This document shows, piece by piece, positions 49,568 through 58,300 of a stretch of 64,000 nt of DNA (its first letter is position 1; every line of letters begins with the position of its first letter). The notes beneath the pieces are model-generated. The model was not told the origin of the DNA and did no database searches. It was given only the letters and a program-made list of their open reading frames with translations. Origin of the DNA: RUG11247 sp045649485. GTDB taxonomy: Bacteria > Bacillota > Clostridia > Christensenellales > Aristaeellaceae. The position numbers were made by a program, and so were the translations under genes. The stretch is from NCBI GenBank assembly GCA_045649485.1, contig JAZRPZ010000117.1, positions 5,777 through 69,776 on the forward strand. The letters run 5' to 3'.

Positions 49568-51181
49568 ATGCAGCATCCCGAACTGGTTAAAGAGACCGAG
49601 CGCAGAAGGACTTTTGCGATCATAGCCCATCCCGACGCCGGTAAGACTACCCTGACCGAAAAACTGCTTCTCTACGGCGGAGCTATACGCCAGGCCGGTT
49701 CTGTAAGAGCCCGTAAGGCAGCAAGACACGCCACCTCCGACTGGATGGAGATCGAAAAGCAGCGCGGTATATCCGTTACTTCTTCCGCGATGCAGTTTGA
49801 TTTCGAGGGCTATCGTATAAACATCCTCGATACCCCCGGACATCAGGACTTCTCGGAGGATACCTACCGCACCCTCGTTGCCACCGACAGCGCCGTCATG
49901 CTTATCGACTGTGCGAAGGGCGTCGAGGAGCAGACCGTAAAGCTTTTCAAGGTCTGCCGCATGCGTTCTATCCCGATCTTCACTTTCGTAAATAAGATGG
50001 ACCGCGCCGGCCGCGATCCCTTCGAACTGATGGACGAGCTTGAAAACGTGCTCGGCATCCGTTCCTGCCCCGTAAACTGGCCTATCGGTATCCACGGTGA
50101 TTTCAAGGGCGTTTATCATCGTGATACCCGCAAGATCGAACTGTACGAAGGCGGCAATCACGGTCAGGATCAGGTAGTTGTGCGCGAAGTGGACATCGAC
50201 GATCCCGAGTGCCCCAATATCATCGGCAAGAGTTATTACGATAAGCTGATGGAAGATATTGAACTGCTGGACGTTGCGGGCGATGAGTTCGACCTTGACC
50301 GTATCCTCGAAGGTCAGCTGACCCCCATGTTCTTCGGTTCCGCATTCAACAACTTCGGCGTTGAGCCTTTCCTGCACAGGTTCCTCAGCTATACCAAGTC
50401 TCCCACCCCCCGCGTGGCAGACACCGGCCTTATCGAAACCACCGATGAGAAGTTCACCGGCTTCATCTTCAAGATCCAGGCTAACATGAACCCCGCTCAC
50501 CGCGACCGCCTTGCGTTCATGCGCGTGTGCTCCGGCGTGTTCGAGAAGGGTATGTCCGTATGGCATTCCTCTTCCGATTCCCGCATCAAGCTGGCCCAGC
50601 CCCAGCAGTTCATGGCTCAGGAGCATGAGGCAGTTGAGACCGCATATCCCGGCGATATCATCGGTCTGTTCGACCCCGGCATCTTCCGCCTGGGCGATAC
50701 CATCTGCACCGGCACTCCTGTGCGCTATTCCGGCATACCGCTGTTCGCGCCCGAATTCTTCTGCCGCGTAAGCCCCGAACATTCCATGAAGCGCAAGCAG
50801 TTCCTCAAGGGTATCAATCAGCTTTCTCAGGAAGGCGCCATCCAGACCTTCAAGCGCCCCAACATCGGCCGCGAAGAAATGATCGCAGGCGTTGTAGGCG
50901 TGCTGCAGATGGACGTTCTTGAATACCGTCTCAAGAGCGAATACGGCGTAAACATTGTCCGCGAGGGTCTGCCCTTCAGGTTTGTACGCTGGATAGTCGA
51001 AAGCCCCAAGGCAGTTGACAAGCTGCGCCTTACCTCCACCACTCAGTACGGCATCGACCGCCACGGCCGCGACGTGCTGCTGTTCGAAAACGAATGGTCT
51101 ATCCGCCTTGCCTGCGAAAACAATGAAGGCCTTGTGCTGGCTGAGACCGCCGACCGCCTGACCGCGGACGATATGGAATAA
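49568..51181 (+). CDS. prfC: Peptide chain release factor 3
   Basis: The 537-residue GTPase matches RF3 in length and order. It opens with RRTFAIIAHPDAGKTTLTEKL (G1), has DWMEIEKQRGISVTSS (G2), ILDTPGHQDFSEDT (G3) and FVNKMDR (G4), then a beta-barrel domain 2 and the RF3-specific C-terminal domain. RF3 recycles RF1 and RF2 after peptide release and takes part in quality control after mispairing. AGGAGG lies ten bases upstream. It is followed 27 bases later by typA, and both translational GTPases seem to be on one transcript. Codon use is strongly biased, which keeps the antisense frame open. Confidence 0.95.
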   Translation: MQHPELVKETERRRTFAIIAHPDAGKTTLTEKLLLYGGAIRQAGSVRARKAARHATSDWMEIEKQRGISVTSSAMQFDFEGYRINILDTPGHQDFSEDTYRTLVATDSAVMLIDCAKGVEEQTVKLFKVCRMRSIPIFTFVNKMDRAGRDPFELMDELENVLGIRSCPVNWPIGIHGDFKGVYHRDTRKIELYEGGNHGQDQVVVREVDIDDPECPNIIGKSYYDKLMEDIELLDVAGDEFDLDRILEGQLTPMFFGSAFNNFGVEPFLHRFLSYTKSPTPRVADTGLIETTDEKFTGFIFKIQANMNPAHRDRLAFMRVCSGVFEKGMSVWHSSSDSRIKLAQPQQFMAQEHEAVETAYPGDIIGLFDPGIFRLGDTICTGTPVRYSGIPLFAPEFFCRVSPEHSMKRKQFLKGINQLSQEGAIQTFKRPNIGREEMIAGVVGVLQMDVLEYRLKSEYGVNIVREGLPFRFVRWIVESPKAVDKLRLTSTTQYGIDRHGRDVLLFENEWSIRLACENNEGLVLAETADRLTADDME

Positions 51182-51208
51182 CCCGAATAAAGAAAGGAAG
51201 TCCTGTTT

Positions 51209-53038
51209 GTGATAATTACCCGCGACGATATCAGAAACATTGCGATAATTGCTCACGTTGACCATGGCAAGACCACCCTCGTTGACCAGATGCTGAGGCA
51301 GGGCGGCGTATTCCGCCAGAACCAGCAGGTGGCAGAGCGCGTCATGGACTCCAACGATCTGGAACGCGAGCGCGGCATCACCATACTTTCCAAGAATACC
51401 GCCGTTAACTATAACGGCATGAAAATAAACATCGTCGACACCCCCGGTCACGCCGATTTCTCCGGCGAGGTCGAGCGCGTACTGAAGATGGTATCCGGCG
51501 TTCTTCTGCTGGTCGACTCCTTCGAAGGTCCCATGCCCCAGACCCGCTTCGTTCTGAAGAAGGCTCTGGAACTGGATCTGAAGGTCATCATCGTAGTAAA
51601 TAAGATGGACCGTCCCGATGCCCGCTGCGACGAGGTAGTTGACGAGACCCTGGAACTGCTGCTTGAACTGGATGCTTCCGATGAGCAGCTGGACAGCCCC
51701 ATCGTATTCGCCTCCGGTCGTTCCGGCACCGCCACTCTGGACTGGACTCAGCCCGGCGAGGATCTTACCGTGCTGTTCGAGAAGATCATCGAGCATGTGC
51801 CCGCACCCACCGGCGATCCCGACGGCAACCTGCAGCTGCTGATCTCCACCATCGACTATAATGATTACGTTGGTCGTATCGGCGTTGGCCGCATCGAGCG
51901 CGGCAGCATCAATGCCGGTCAGATGGCCATCCGCTGCGTACACGGCGAAGCATTCGTATCCGCTCCCACCCGTCTGGGCGGCCTGTATGAATTCGAAGGC
52001 CTGAAGCGTGTAAACTGCGAATCCGCAAAGGTAGGCGATATCGTCGCCATTTCCGGTTTCGAAGATCTGCTCATCGGCGATACCATCTGCCCGCCCGCGC
52101 TGGCAGAGCCCCTGCCCTTCGTAAAGATCGATGAGCCCACCGTTTCCATGAATTTCTGCGTAAACGACAGCCCCTTCGCCGGCACCGAGGGTAACTTCGT
52201 TACTTCCCGCCACCTGAGGGCAAGGCTGTTCAAGGAGATGCAGACCGACGTATCCCTGCGCGTGCAGGATACCGAGACCACCGACGCATTCACTGTATCC
52301 GGCCGCGGCGAGCTGCATCTTTCCGTTCTCATCGAGAACATGCGCCGTCAGGGCTATGAGTTCGCAGTAACCAAGCCCACCGTTATCTACAAGGAAGTGG
52401 ACGGCGTTGAGTGCGAGCCTATCGAGCGCCTTATCTGCGACGTGCCCACCGAGTATTCCGGCGCGGTAATCGATAAGATCAGCCGACGTAAGGGCGTGCT
52501 GCAGTCCATGCACGGTCAGGACCGCATGCGTCTTGAGTTCCTGGTTCCCTCCCGCGGTCTGTTCGGCTACCGCAGCGAGTTCCTCACCGATACCCGCGGC
52601 GAAGGCGTTATGAACAGCATCTTTGAGGGCTATGAACCCGTAAAGGGCGATATTCCCTCCCGTCCCGTAGGTTCTCTGGTAGCATGGGAAACCGGTGAAT
52701 CCACCAGCTATGCGCTGTTCAATCTGCAGGATCGCGGCGAACTGTTCATCGAGTCCGGCGTTAAGGTATATAACGGCATGATCATCGGTCAGTCTTCCCG
52801 TCCCGGCGATATCGATGTAAACGTCTGCAAGAAGAAGCATGTTACCAACAGCCGCAACAGCGCCGCTGCAGAAGAGACTCTGAAGCTCACCGGCGTAAGG
52901 AACCTTACTCTGGAAGAAGCTCTGGAGTTCATCGACGACGACGAGCTGGTAGAGATCACTCCCAAGTCCATTCGCATGCGCAAGAAGGTTCTCAACACCG
53001 AACTGCGTAAGAAGATGGAATCCCGCAAAAAGGGCTAA
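51209..53038 (+). CDS. typA: Ribosome-binding translational GTPase BipA/TypA
   Basis: The 609-residue protein begins IRNIAIIAHVDHGKTTLVDQ (G1 with the BipA/EF-G style AHVDHGKTT), has NDLERERGITILSKNTAV (G2), IVDTPGHADFSGEVERVL (G3) and VNKMDRPDARCDEVVDE (G4). Domains II, III and V and the BipA-specific C-terminal domain (QGRGRGELHLSVLIE-like SGRGELHLSVLIENMRRQGYE, then VFNLQDRGELFIESG-like ALFNLQDRGELFIESG) follow. BipA aids 50S assembly and growth under cold or stress. The start is GTG 51209 behind AAAGGAAG. It is the second gene of the prfC-typA pair. Confidence 0.96.
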   Translation: MIITRDDIRNIAIIAHVDHGKTTLVDQMLRQGGVFRQNQQVAERVMDSNDLERERGITILSKNTAVNYNGMKINIVDTPGHADFSGEVERVLKMVSGVLLLVDSFEGPMPQTRFVLKKALELDLKVIIVVNKMDRPDARCDEVVDETLELLLELDASDEQLDSPIVFASGRSGTATLDWTQPGEDLTVLFEKIIEHVPAPTGDPDGNLQLLISTIDYNDYVGRIGVGRIERGSINAGQMAIRCVHGEAFVSAPTRLGGLYEFEGLKRVNCESAKVGDIVAISGFEDLLIGDTICPPALAEPLPFVKIDEPTVSMNFCVNDSPFAGTEGNFVTSRHLRARLFKEMQTDVSLRVQDTETTDAFTVSGRGELHLSVLIENMRRQGYEFAVTKPTVIYKEVDGVECEPIERLICDVPTEYSGAVIDKISRRKGVLQSMHGQDRMRLEFLVPSRGLFGYRSEFLTDTRGEGVMNSIFEGYEPVKGDIPSRPVGSLVAWETGESTSYALFNLQDRGELFIESGVKVYNGMIIGQSSRPGDIDVNVCKKKHVTNSRNSAAAEETLKLTGVRNLTLEEALEFIDDDELVEITPKSIRMRKKVLNTELRKKMESRKKG

Positions 53039-53053
53039 ATATATATTTTGATC

Positions 53054-53179
53054 TTGTCCGCTCGGGGCTTGGGCCCCCGGGCGGACAACGGACTATATAG
53101 CAGTATTTTATCTATCCCCTTGCCGGAGGATTCTCAAGGAACTCAGTTCCTTGAGCAGGGGTGCAGGGGACAGAGTCCC
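53054..53179. repeat. Intergenic hairpin-repeat cluster 3
   Basis: Stems are TTGTCCGC/GCGGACAA (53054-53061 with 53081-53088) with inner GGGGC/GCCCC, CTCAAGGAAC/GTTCCTTGAG (53133-53142 with 53146-53155) and GGGAC/GTCCC (53167-53171 with 53175-53179). The string GACAGAGTC is shared with cluster 2, linking the two. Confidence 0.75.
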
Positions 53180-53204
53180 ATGCGCGTAACCTTAGGAGGT
53201 AACC

Positions 53205-54269
53205 ATGCGCGTTGAACGCATTGAACTGAAAAATTTCAGAAATTATGAGGCGCTGACTCTTGAGCCATGTGAAGGCGTAAACGTGCTGGTTGGCGATAAC
53301 GCTCAGGGCAAGACCAACGCCCTTGAGGCGGCATATCTCACCTGTGCGGGGCGTTCGCACCGTACCCGTCAGGACAGGGAGCTTATCCGCTGGGGGGCTG
53401 ATTTCGCATCCGTAAAGGTGGAAGCGACCCGCCGCGACGGCAGCCATGATGTGGAAGTCATACTGCCCGCAAACGCAAGGCGTATCATAAAGATTGCCGG
53501 ACAGAAGGCGTCCCGCTCGGGTGAACTTATGGGTCATGTTACGGGCGTTATATTCTCGCCGGAAGATCTCGGCCTTATAAAGGATGGTCCTGCCGAAAGG
53601 CGCAGGTTTATGGATATTGCCATATCTCAGCTGCGTCCTTCCTATTATTACGCCCTGCAGCGCTATTCCCGCGCACTCAAGCAGAGAGGCGAAATACTGC
53701 GCACACAGCAGTTTGCTGCGCTGGATGAATTCGATGCGGAGCTTGCCCGAGCAGGCACGGAGATAATGCGCCACAGGCAGTGGTATATCTCCAAAATGAA
53801 TGAAGTATCTCAGGAAGTGCATTCGCATATTTCCCTCAGCCGCGAAAAGCTCAGCGTGGAATACCGCCCCGGTATCGGTGAGGATATGATATCCGCGCTG
53901 CGTGCGGTGCGCGAGAGCGATATAAGGCGCATGACCACTTCGGTCGGCGTGCACAGGGACGATATTGCGATACTTATAGACGGACATGAGGCGAGGCTGT
54001 ACGGCTCTCAGGGGCAGCAGCGCACGGCGGCGCTGTCGCTCAGGCTTTCCGAACTGACCGTAATGAAGAATGAATCCGGCGAATGGCCGCTGCTCATGCT
54101 GGACGATGTAATGAGCGAGCTTGACCCCGCCCGCAGAAGGCAGCTGGTAAAATATCTCAACGGTGTGCAGACCATGATAACCTGCACTGATCCCGAAGAC
54201 CTGGCCGGCGCGGAAATAGGCGCGCTTTTCAGGGTGGAAAAAGCCACTGTCAGCAAGCAGAATATATAA
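53205..54269 (+). CDS. recF: DNA replication/repair protein RecF
   Basis: The 354-residue SMC-like ATPase begins MRVERIELKNFRNYEALTLE. It has Walker A GDNAQGKTN (about 31-39), a coiled middle part with the RecF pattern SPEDLGLIKDGPAERRRFMD, signature GSQGQQRTAALSLRLSE and Walker B LLMLDDVMSELD. It loads RecA on gapped DNA with RecO and RecR. AGGAGG precedes ATG 53205. In most Firmicutes recF lies between dnaN and gyrB at the origin; here it follows typA and a hairpin cluster and stands alone, ending in a terminator. Confidence 0.95.
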   Translation: MRVERIELKNFRNYEALTLEPCEGVNVLVGDNAQGKTNALEAAYLTCAGRSHRTRQDRELIRWGADFASVKVEATRRDGSHDVEVILPANARRIIKIAGQKASRSGELMGHVTGVIFSPEDLGLIKDGPAERRRFMDIAISQLRPSYYYALQRYSRALKQRGEILRTQQFAALDEFDAELARAGTEIMRHRQWYISKMNEVSQEVHSHISLSREKLSVEYRPGIGEDMISALRAVRESDIRRMTTSVGVHRDDIAILIDGHEARLYGSQGQQRTAALSLRLSELTVMKNESGEWPLLMLDDVMSELDPARRRQLVKYLNGVQTMITCTDPEDLAGAEIGALFRVEKATVSKQNI

Positions 54270-54274
54270 AAATG

Positions 54275-54308
54275 ATACAGTCGGGACTGCTGTCCTGACT
54301 GTATTTTT
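54275..54308 (+). terminator. Terminator of recF
   Basis: ATACAGTC/GACTGTAT (54275-54282 with 54297-54304) with an inner GGGA/TCCT pairing is followed by T5. The 195 bp to the next terminator hold no gene that I can support. Confidence 0.8.
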
Positions 54309-54502
54309 GCGGATGCTTCAGAATACAGGCGTACACCGAAGCAAGGCTGTATATTTGATGCAATTTCCGCGTGCTTTTATATGCCTGACGAACACACCGG
54401 AATCATGTATATCAAAGCCGAAAACTGCGGAGAATTACTGCGCAGGAGAAGAAGTGACAGATGCGGTATATTTCTCATGCGGCACATTACAGCTGCAAAT
54501 AC

Positions 54503-54533
54503 AAAAAAGCAGTCCCCGAAGGGACTGCTTTTT
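54503..54533. terminator. Terminator of the EamA transporter gene, bidirectional
   Basis: AAAAGCAGTCCC/GGGACTGCTTTT with loop CGAA, flanked by A and T runs, overlaps the stop codon of the leftward gene. Confidence 0.88.
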
Positions 54534-55416
54534 ATTTGCGCTTCAGACAACTTATTATGTGAGCCTTGTAGCTGTTTATGGCGGTAAAGAACCTTTCCAT
54601 AGAGCCTCGGGGCAGGGAATATACGGTGACGGTGGTGAGCACGATGAACGCGCCGATTATAGCCATGATTCCGGGTGCTTCGCCCAGGAATATGAATACC
54701 CACATGGGATTGAGCACAGGTTCGATATTGGCGGTTATTGCGGCGGAAAGGGGAGAAACTATCTTCATGCCCTTTGATATGAGTATGTAGCCGCCGGCGA
54801 GACCTATGCCCATGCCGGTGAGCGCCAGTATGTTGCGCAGTGTGAAGGAACAGGCTTCATTGCCTATTACAGATACAAGCGCAGGTGCGGCGAGCACCAG
54901 GCCGAGGAAATTGTAATCCGTGGCGTTCGCGTCGGGCAGCCTTGAACAGAAGAATACCAGCGCGAATGTGAAGGCGGTGCTTATGGCGAGCAGATTGCCT
55001 ATCATGCCTTCCATGGAAAGTTCGTCAAGTGAGCAGAATATAACGCCTGTCAGTACGAATATGCAGGTAACTGCATCCCTGCGGCTGGGCTTCTGATGGT
55101 AGAAGAGCCAGCACAGCAGTATGACTACGGCGGGCATTGCGTACTGCAGCACTATGGCGTTTGCGGCAGTGGTGAGCTTGTTGGCGAATACGAATATTAT
55201 CGAAGTCGCCGCGCAGCCGAATGCACCCAGCAGATTGCCGCGGGTCAGCTTTACCTTGACGCTGCCGCGGGATATCGCCATCACGATGGCCGCGACAAGC
55301 GCGCGCATGCCCGCGGTGGCAAATGGAGTCCAGGTGGTGTATTTTCCAAGCACACCGGCAACGGACCAGCTTATTGCAGCCAGCACTACCAGCAGCGTGC
55401 CCTTTTTTTCATTCAT
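54532..55416 (-). CDS. EamA/DMT-family transporter
   Basis: The 294-residue protein has ten hydrophobic segments in two homologous EamA halves (about 5-135 and 145-280), each with the usual pattern: SWSVAGVLGKYTTWTPFATA and ALVAAIVMAI in the first, LTGMGIGLAGGYILISKGMK and EPVLNPMWVFIFLGEAPG in the second. DMT transporters of this type export amino acids or other metabolites. I take ATG 55416; a GTG at 55425 is in frame. It is the downstream gene of a possible leftward pair with 55531-55962, with a hairpin between. Confidence 0.88.
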   Translation of the reverse strand: MNEKKGTLLVVLAAISWSVAGVLGKYTTWTPFATAGMRALVAAIVMAISRGSVKVKLTRGNLLGAFGCAATSIIFVFANKLTTAANAIVLQYAMPAVVILLCWLFYHQKPSRRDAVTCIFVLTGVIFCSLDELSMEGMIGNLLAISTAFTFALVFFCSRLPDANATDYNFLGLVLAAPALVSVIGNEACSFTLRNILALTGMGIGLAGGYILISKGMKIVSPLSAAITANIEPVLNPMWVFIFLGEAPGIMAIIGAFIVLTTVTVYSLPRGSMERFFTAINSYKAHIISCLKRK

Positions 55417-55498
55417 TTGTATCACATCCCAAATATTGATTATACATTGCTTTTGTTTGGGGTGTCAATCGCGTTAGTGTTTGGTAATGAAAGTTTTA

Positions 55499-55527
55499 CG
55501 CCGGAGCATAATCTGCCCCGGCGTTTT
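55499..55527. other. Hairpin between the helical-bundle and EamA genes
   Basis: CGCCGG (55499-55504) pairs with CCGGCG (55518-55523), followed by T4 on the plus strand only. For the leftward genes it lacks a T-run, so it may be a leaky terminator or message-end stabiliser. Confidence 0.45.
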
Positions 55528-55530
55528 CGG

Positions 55531-55962
55531 TCATACCAGGAACTGCTTCATCCGTTCAATGGAGTCCTGCTGCTGAGTTATGAAGCTGCTTGCGATGCCC
55601 TGTGCTTCTGCGGATGCTTCGGCACACTGGTTGCGGGCCTTTGTGGTATCGACAACGCCCATGGTAGCACCTTCTATCATGATGTCAGCTATCTGAGCGT
55701 TGGAACGGTCCATTGCGGTATTCATCATAACTCCGGCCCACATGCCCATTTTTGCCATGACGGAAGGGCTTTCGGAAGACTTGCCCATTTTGTGCAGCAT
55801 GTCCTCAGCCTGACGGTGTACATTGCGGTAATTGTCCTGCTGGAAGATAAGTTCCTGACGCATTTCGGAATCCTGTGTGCGCTTTATAAGCTGCGCGGTG
55901 GCTTCTTCGCCTGTAAGCGCGTTGCGTGCAACGCAATTGAGCAGTTCTGCGGTCTGATTCAT
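55531..55962 (-). CDS. Conserved helical-bundle protein, DUF2383/ferritin-like
   Basis: GGAGGTG precedes ATG 55962 by eight bases. The 143-residue protein is almost entirely helical and opens MNQTAELLNCVARNALTGEE; it contains MAKMGMWAGVMMNTAMDRSN, AQIADIMIEGATMGVVDTTK and ends SIERMKQFLV. The pattern agrees with a widespread Firmicutes family of predicted four-helix bundles, in my memory related to DUF2383, with regularly placed Glu and Met that could bind metal. Function is unknown; stress or sporulation links have been suggested for relatives. It lies divergent from the two-component system. Confidence 0.72.
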   Translation of the reverse strand: MNQTAELLNCVARNALTGEEATAQLIKRTQDSEMRQELIFQQDNYRNVHRQAEDMLHKMGKSSESPSVMAKMGMWAGVMMNTAMDRSNAQIADIMIEGATMGVVDTTKARNQCAEASAEAQGIASSFITQQQDSIERMKQFLV

Positions 55963-56074
55963 GTCTTATACACCTCCGTACGTATTTTTTCACGTAAAGC
56001 AATTGCGATACCTGTCAATTTATTGTCGAAAATGGCACCGATTTGGGCAATAAATAGGCAGTTTCTTCCAATGG

Positions 56075-56103
56075 TTGATAATTCCGAAATGAATATGTAT
56101 AAT
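56075..56103 (+). promoter_or_regulatory. Promoter of the two-component system
   Basis: TTGATA (56075-56080), a 17-bp spacer and TATAAT (56098-56103) precede the response-regulator start by 32 bp. Confidence 0.7.
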
Positions 56104-56135
56104 GTATATATGAATGTGGCATCAGAGGTGTTTTT

Positions 56136-56831
56136 ATGTCTATGTATCCGCTTATTTTGATTTGTGACGATGATCCGGTAGTCCATGAGTCGCTGGGTCT
56201 TTATCTGAGCTCCGAGGGTTACGAGTATCAGTCTGCATATGACGGACAGCAGGCAATCGAGATGTTTGAGAATCATCGTCCCGATATGATCGTGCTGGAT
56301 CTCATGATGCCCCGCATGTCCGGTACGGACGTGTGCCGCACCATCAGGCAGAACAGCTCCACCCCCATCATCATGCTCACTGCCAAGGGTGAAGAGATCG
56401 ACCGTATACTGGGTCTTGAACTGGGCGCGGACGATTACATCGTAAAGCCCTTCTCTCCCCGTGAGGTGCTTGCCCGCATCAAGGCGGTGCTCAGGCGCTT
56501 CTCCGAGAAGGCTGCCGATGAGGATTCCTCCATCATCCGCCTGCCTCAGCTGGAGATCTCTCTGGAGAACTACCAGGTGAAGGCTGCCGGCAAGGTGATT
56601 CCCTGCACCCCCAAGGAGGTAGAGATACTGCATATGCTCACCTCCAACGTAGGTCAGGTATTCTCCCGTGAGCAGATCCTTTCCCGCGTTTGGGGTTACG
56701 ACTATTTCGGCGACACCCGCACTGTTGATGCGCACATCAAGCGCATCCGTCAGAAGCTGCCTCAGGACGGAGTACCGTGGGCGCTGAAGACCGTTTACGG
56801 CGTGGGCTATCGCTTCGAGGTAAACGCATAA
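56136..56831 (+). CDS. OmpR/PhoB-family response regulator
   Basis: The 231-residue protein has a receiver domain (about 5-118) with the acidic pocket DDD (11-13), phospho-acceptor Asp55 in VLDLMMP, Thr82 and Lys104 in IVKPF. A winged-helix DNA-binding domain follows (about 130-228, with YQVKAAGKVIPCTPKEVEIL, SREQILSRVWGYDYFGDTRT and the closing YGVGYRFE). The closest pattern is the WalR/PhoP/ResD group. AGAGGTG precedes ATG 56136. It is directly followed, one base later, by its histidine kinase gene. The regulon is unknown. Confidence 0.95.
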   Translation: MSMYPLILICDDDPVVHESLGLYLSSEGYEYQSAYDGQQAIEMFENHRPDMIVLDLMMPRMSGTDVCRTIRQNSSTPIIMLTAKGEEIDRILGLELGADDYIVKPFSPREVLARIKAVLRRFSEKAADEDSSIIRLPQLEISLENYQVKAAGKVIPCTPKEVEILHMLTSNVGQVFSREQILSRVWGYDYFGDTRTVDAHIKRIRQKLPQDGVPWALKTVYGVGYRFEVNA

Positions 56832-56832
56832 G

Positions 56833-58221
56833 ATGTTAAAAAGAAGCGTGCTTAAAAAGCGCGCGATGCTCTATGGGTTCATAGCGGTGCTGGTATGCAC
56901 CGCTGTGGCTCTGGGCGTCGGCCTCATACTTGCAACAATGACGACGCTTCCCGCGTGGGCCGATGTGCTTATCGGTACGCTGGCGGGCGTTGTTGGTTTA
57001 TGTGCCGTCGGTTATCCGCTGCTGGATAACCTTGTGTACAGCACGGTGCAGCCCCTTTCCGCCCTGAGAGACGCAGCGGTGAAGATAGCCAACGGTTCCG
57101 TGAAGACCCGTGCCAGCGAACATGCACCCGGCGAGATAGGTCAGCTCGGACGCGCTATAAACCAGATATCCAGTCAGCTTTCCGGCAATATGTATGAGCT
57201 CATCGTTGAGAAGAACAGATTGCAGCACATACTGGACAATCTGTCCGAAGGCATAATGGCTGTGGATTCCGAAGGAAAGATAACCCACAGGAATCCTGCT
57301 GTAGACGCGCTGATGGCCGGCGGTCACGTGACTGATGTGGCGCTGCACAAGATGGACGGCGGCCGCGTATGGGACGATTTCAAGCGTGCCATAGAGACCG
57401 GCGAGAGCATCGAGCGCACCGTGAACATTGCCGATAAGACCATACGCATTATTATCTCGCCTATTATTGATGAGATAGATACCACTGCCGGTGCGGTGGG
57501 TATGTTTTCCGATATTACCCAGCAGGAGCGCCTCGAGCGTACCCGCAGGGAATATGTGGCAAATGTATCCCATGAGATGCGCACGCCTCTTACGGCGGTG
57601 CGCGCACTGGTCGAGCCTCTCAAGGAAGGCATGGTAAGAGACGAAGCTGCCCGCATGAGATATTACGACATAATCCTGCGCGAGGTAAGCCGCCTGACCA
57701 GACTGATTTCCGACCTGATGGAGCTTTCGAGGCTGCAGAGCGGTACGCTCGCCATCGAAAAGGAAAAGATGCAGCTGGACGACCTGCTGTACGATGTGTG
57801 TGACAGATACTCCTCCATTGCCGAGGAACACGGACTGTCTTTCGATATCAACGGTGATTTCTCTGCGTTGCCTGAGGTATTCACCAATGCAGACCGCGTG
57901 GAACAGCTGATGGTCATACTGCTGGACAACGCCATCAAGTATACCGAAGAGGGTGGTCTGGTGGTATCTGCTGTGAATGATGCGGATAAGGTCACGATAT
58001 CTGTTTCCGATACGGGAATCGGCATTGCCGAAGAAGACCTGCCTTATGTATTCGACAGATTCTACAAGGTGGACAAGGCGCATTCCGGAAAGGGCAGCGG
58101 TCTTGGACTTTCCATCGCAAAGGAACTGTGGAACTGGATGGGCGAATCCCTTACTGTGGAAAGCAAAAAGGGAAAGGGCACTACGTTCCGGTTTACTGTG
58201 GCAAGGTACAAGGAAAAATAA
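56833..58221 (+). CDS. Sensor histidine kinase (HAMP-PAS-HisKA-HATPase)
   Basis: The 462-residue kinase has two membrane helices (about 13-35 and 44-64) separated by only a few residues, so there is hardly any external domain. A HAMP domain (about 66-118), a PAS domain (about 130-230), HisKA with the phospho-acceptor His247 in NVSHEMRTPL and a HATPase domain (N box LLDNAIKYT, G1 DTGIGI, G2 GKGSGLGLSIAKE) follow. Sensing probably occurs through the PAS domain or the membrane, as in PhoR/WalK-like enzymes. It is the partner of the regulator just upstream; both end at a strong terminator. Confidence 0.95.
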   Translation: MLKRSVLKKRAMLYGFIAVLVCTAVALGVGLILATMTTLPAWADVLIGTLAGVVGLCAVGYPLLDNLVYSTVQPLSALRDAAVKIANGSVKTRASEHAPGEIGQLGRAINQISSQLSGNMYELIVEKNRLQHILDNLSEGIMAVDSEGKITHRNPAVDALMAGGHVTDVALHKMDGGRVWDDFKRAIETGESIERTVNIADKTIRIIISPIIDEIDTTAGAVGMFSDITQQERLERTRREYVANVSHEMRTPLTAVRALVEPLKEGMVRDEAARMRYYDIILREVSRLTRLISDLMELSRLQSGTLAIEKEKMQLDDLLYDVCDRYSSIAEEHGLSFDINGDFSALPEVFTNADRVEQLMVILLDNAIKYTEEGGLVVSAVNDADKVTISVSDTGIGIAEEDLPYVFDRFYKVDKAHSGKGSGLGLSIAKELWNWMGESLTVESKKGKGTTFRFTVARYKEK

Positions 58222-58226
58222 TTGGG

Positions 58227-58253
58227 GCGCTCCTCTTGAGAGGAGCGCTTTTT
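58227..58253 (+). terminator. Terminator of the two-component operon
   Basis: A perfect 10-bp stem GCGCTCCTCT/AGAGGAGCGC (58227-58236 with 58239-58248) with a two-base loop and T5 tail. Confidence 0.9.
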
Positions 58254-58256
58254 GTA

Positions 58257-58265
58257 TGCTACAAT
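58257..58265 (+). promoter_or_regulatory. Extended -10 promoter of the esterase-recD2-comF unit
   Basis: TG (58257-58258) and TACAAT (58260-58265) immediately follow the terminator; no good -35 is visible because that position lies in the terminator stem. Confidence 0.4.
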
Positions 58266-58300
58266 ATATAAAAGAAATACCGCAGGGAGGCGTTTTTATT

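Noticed and set aside
49550..52840. 1,096-codon open frame on the minus strand
   Set aside because: It is exactly antisense to prfC and typA, which are unmistakable; the strong codon bias of these genes keeps the antisense frame open. No ribosome binding site or domain pattern is seen.
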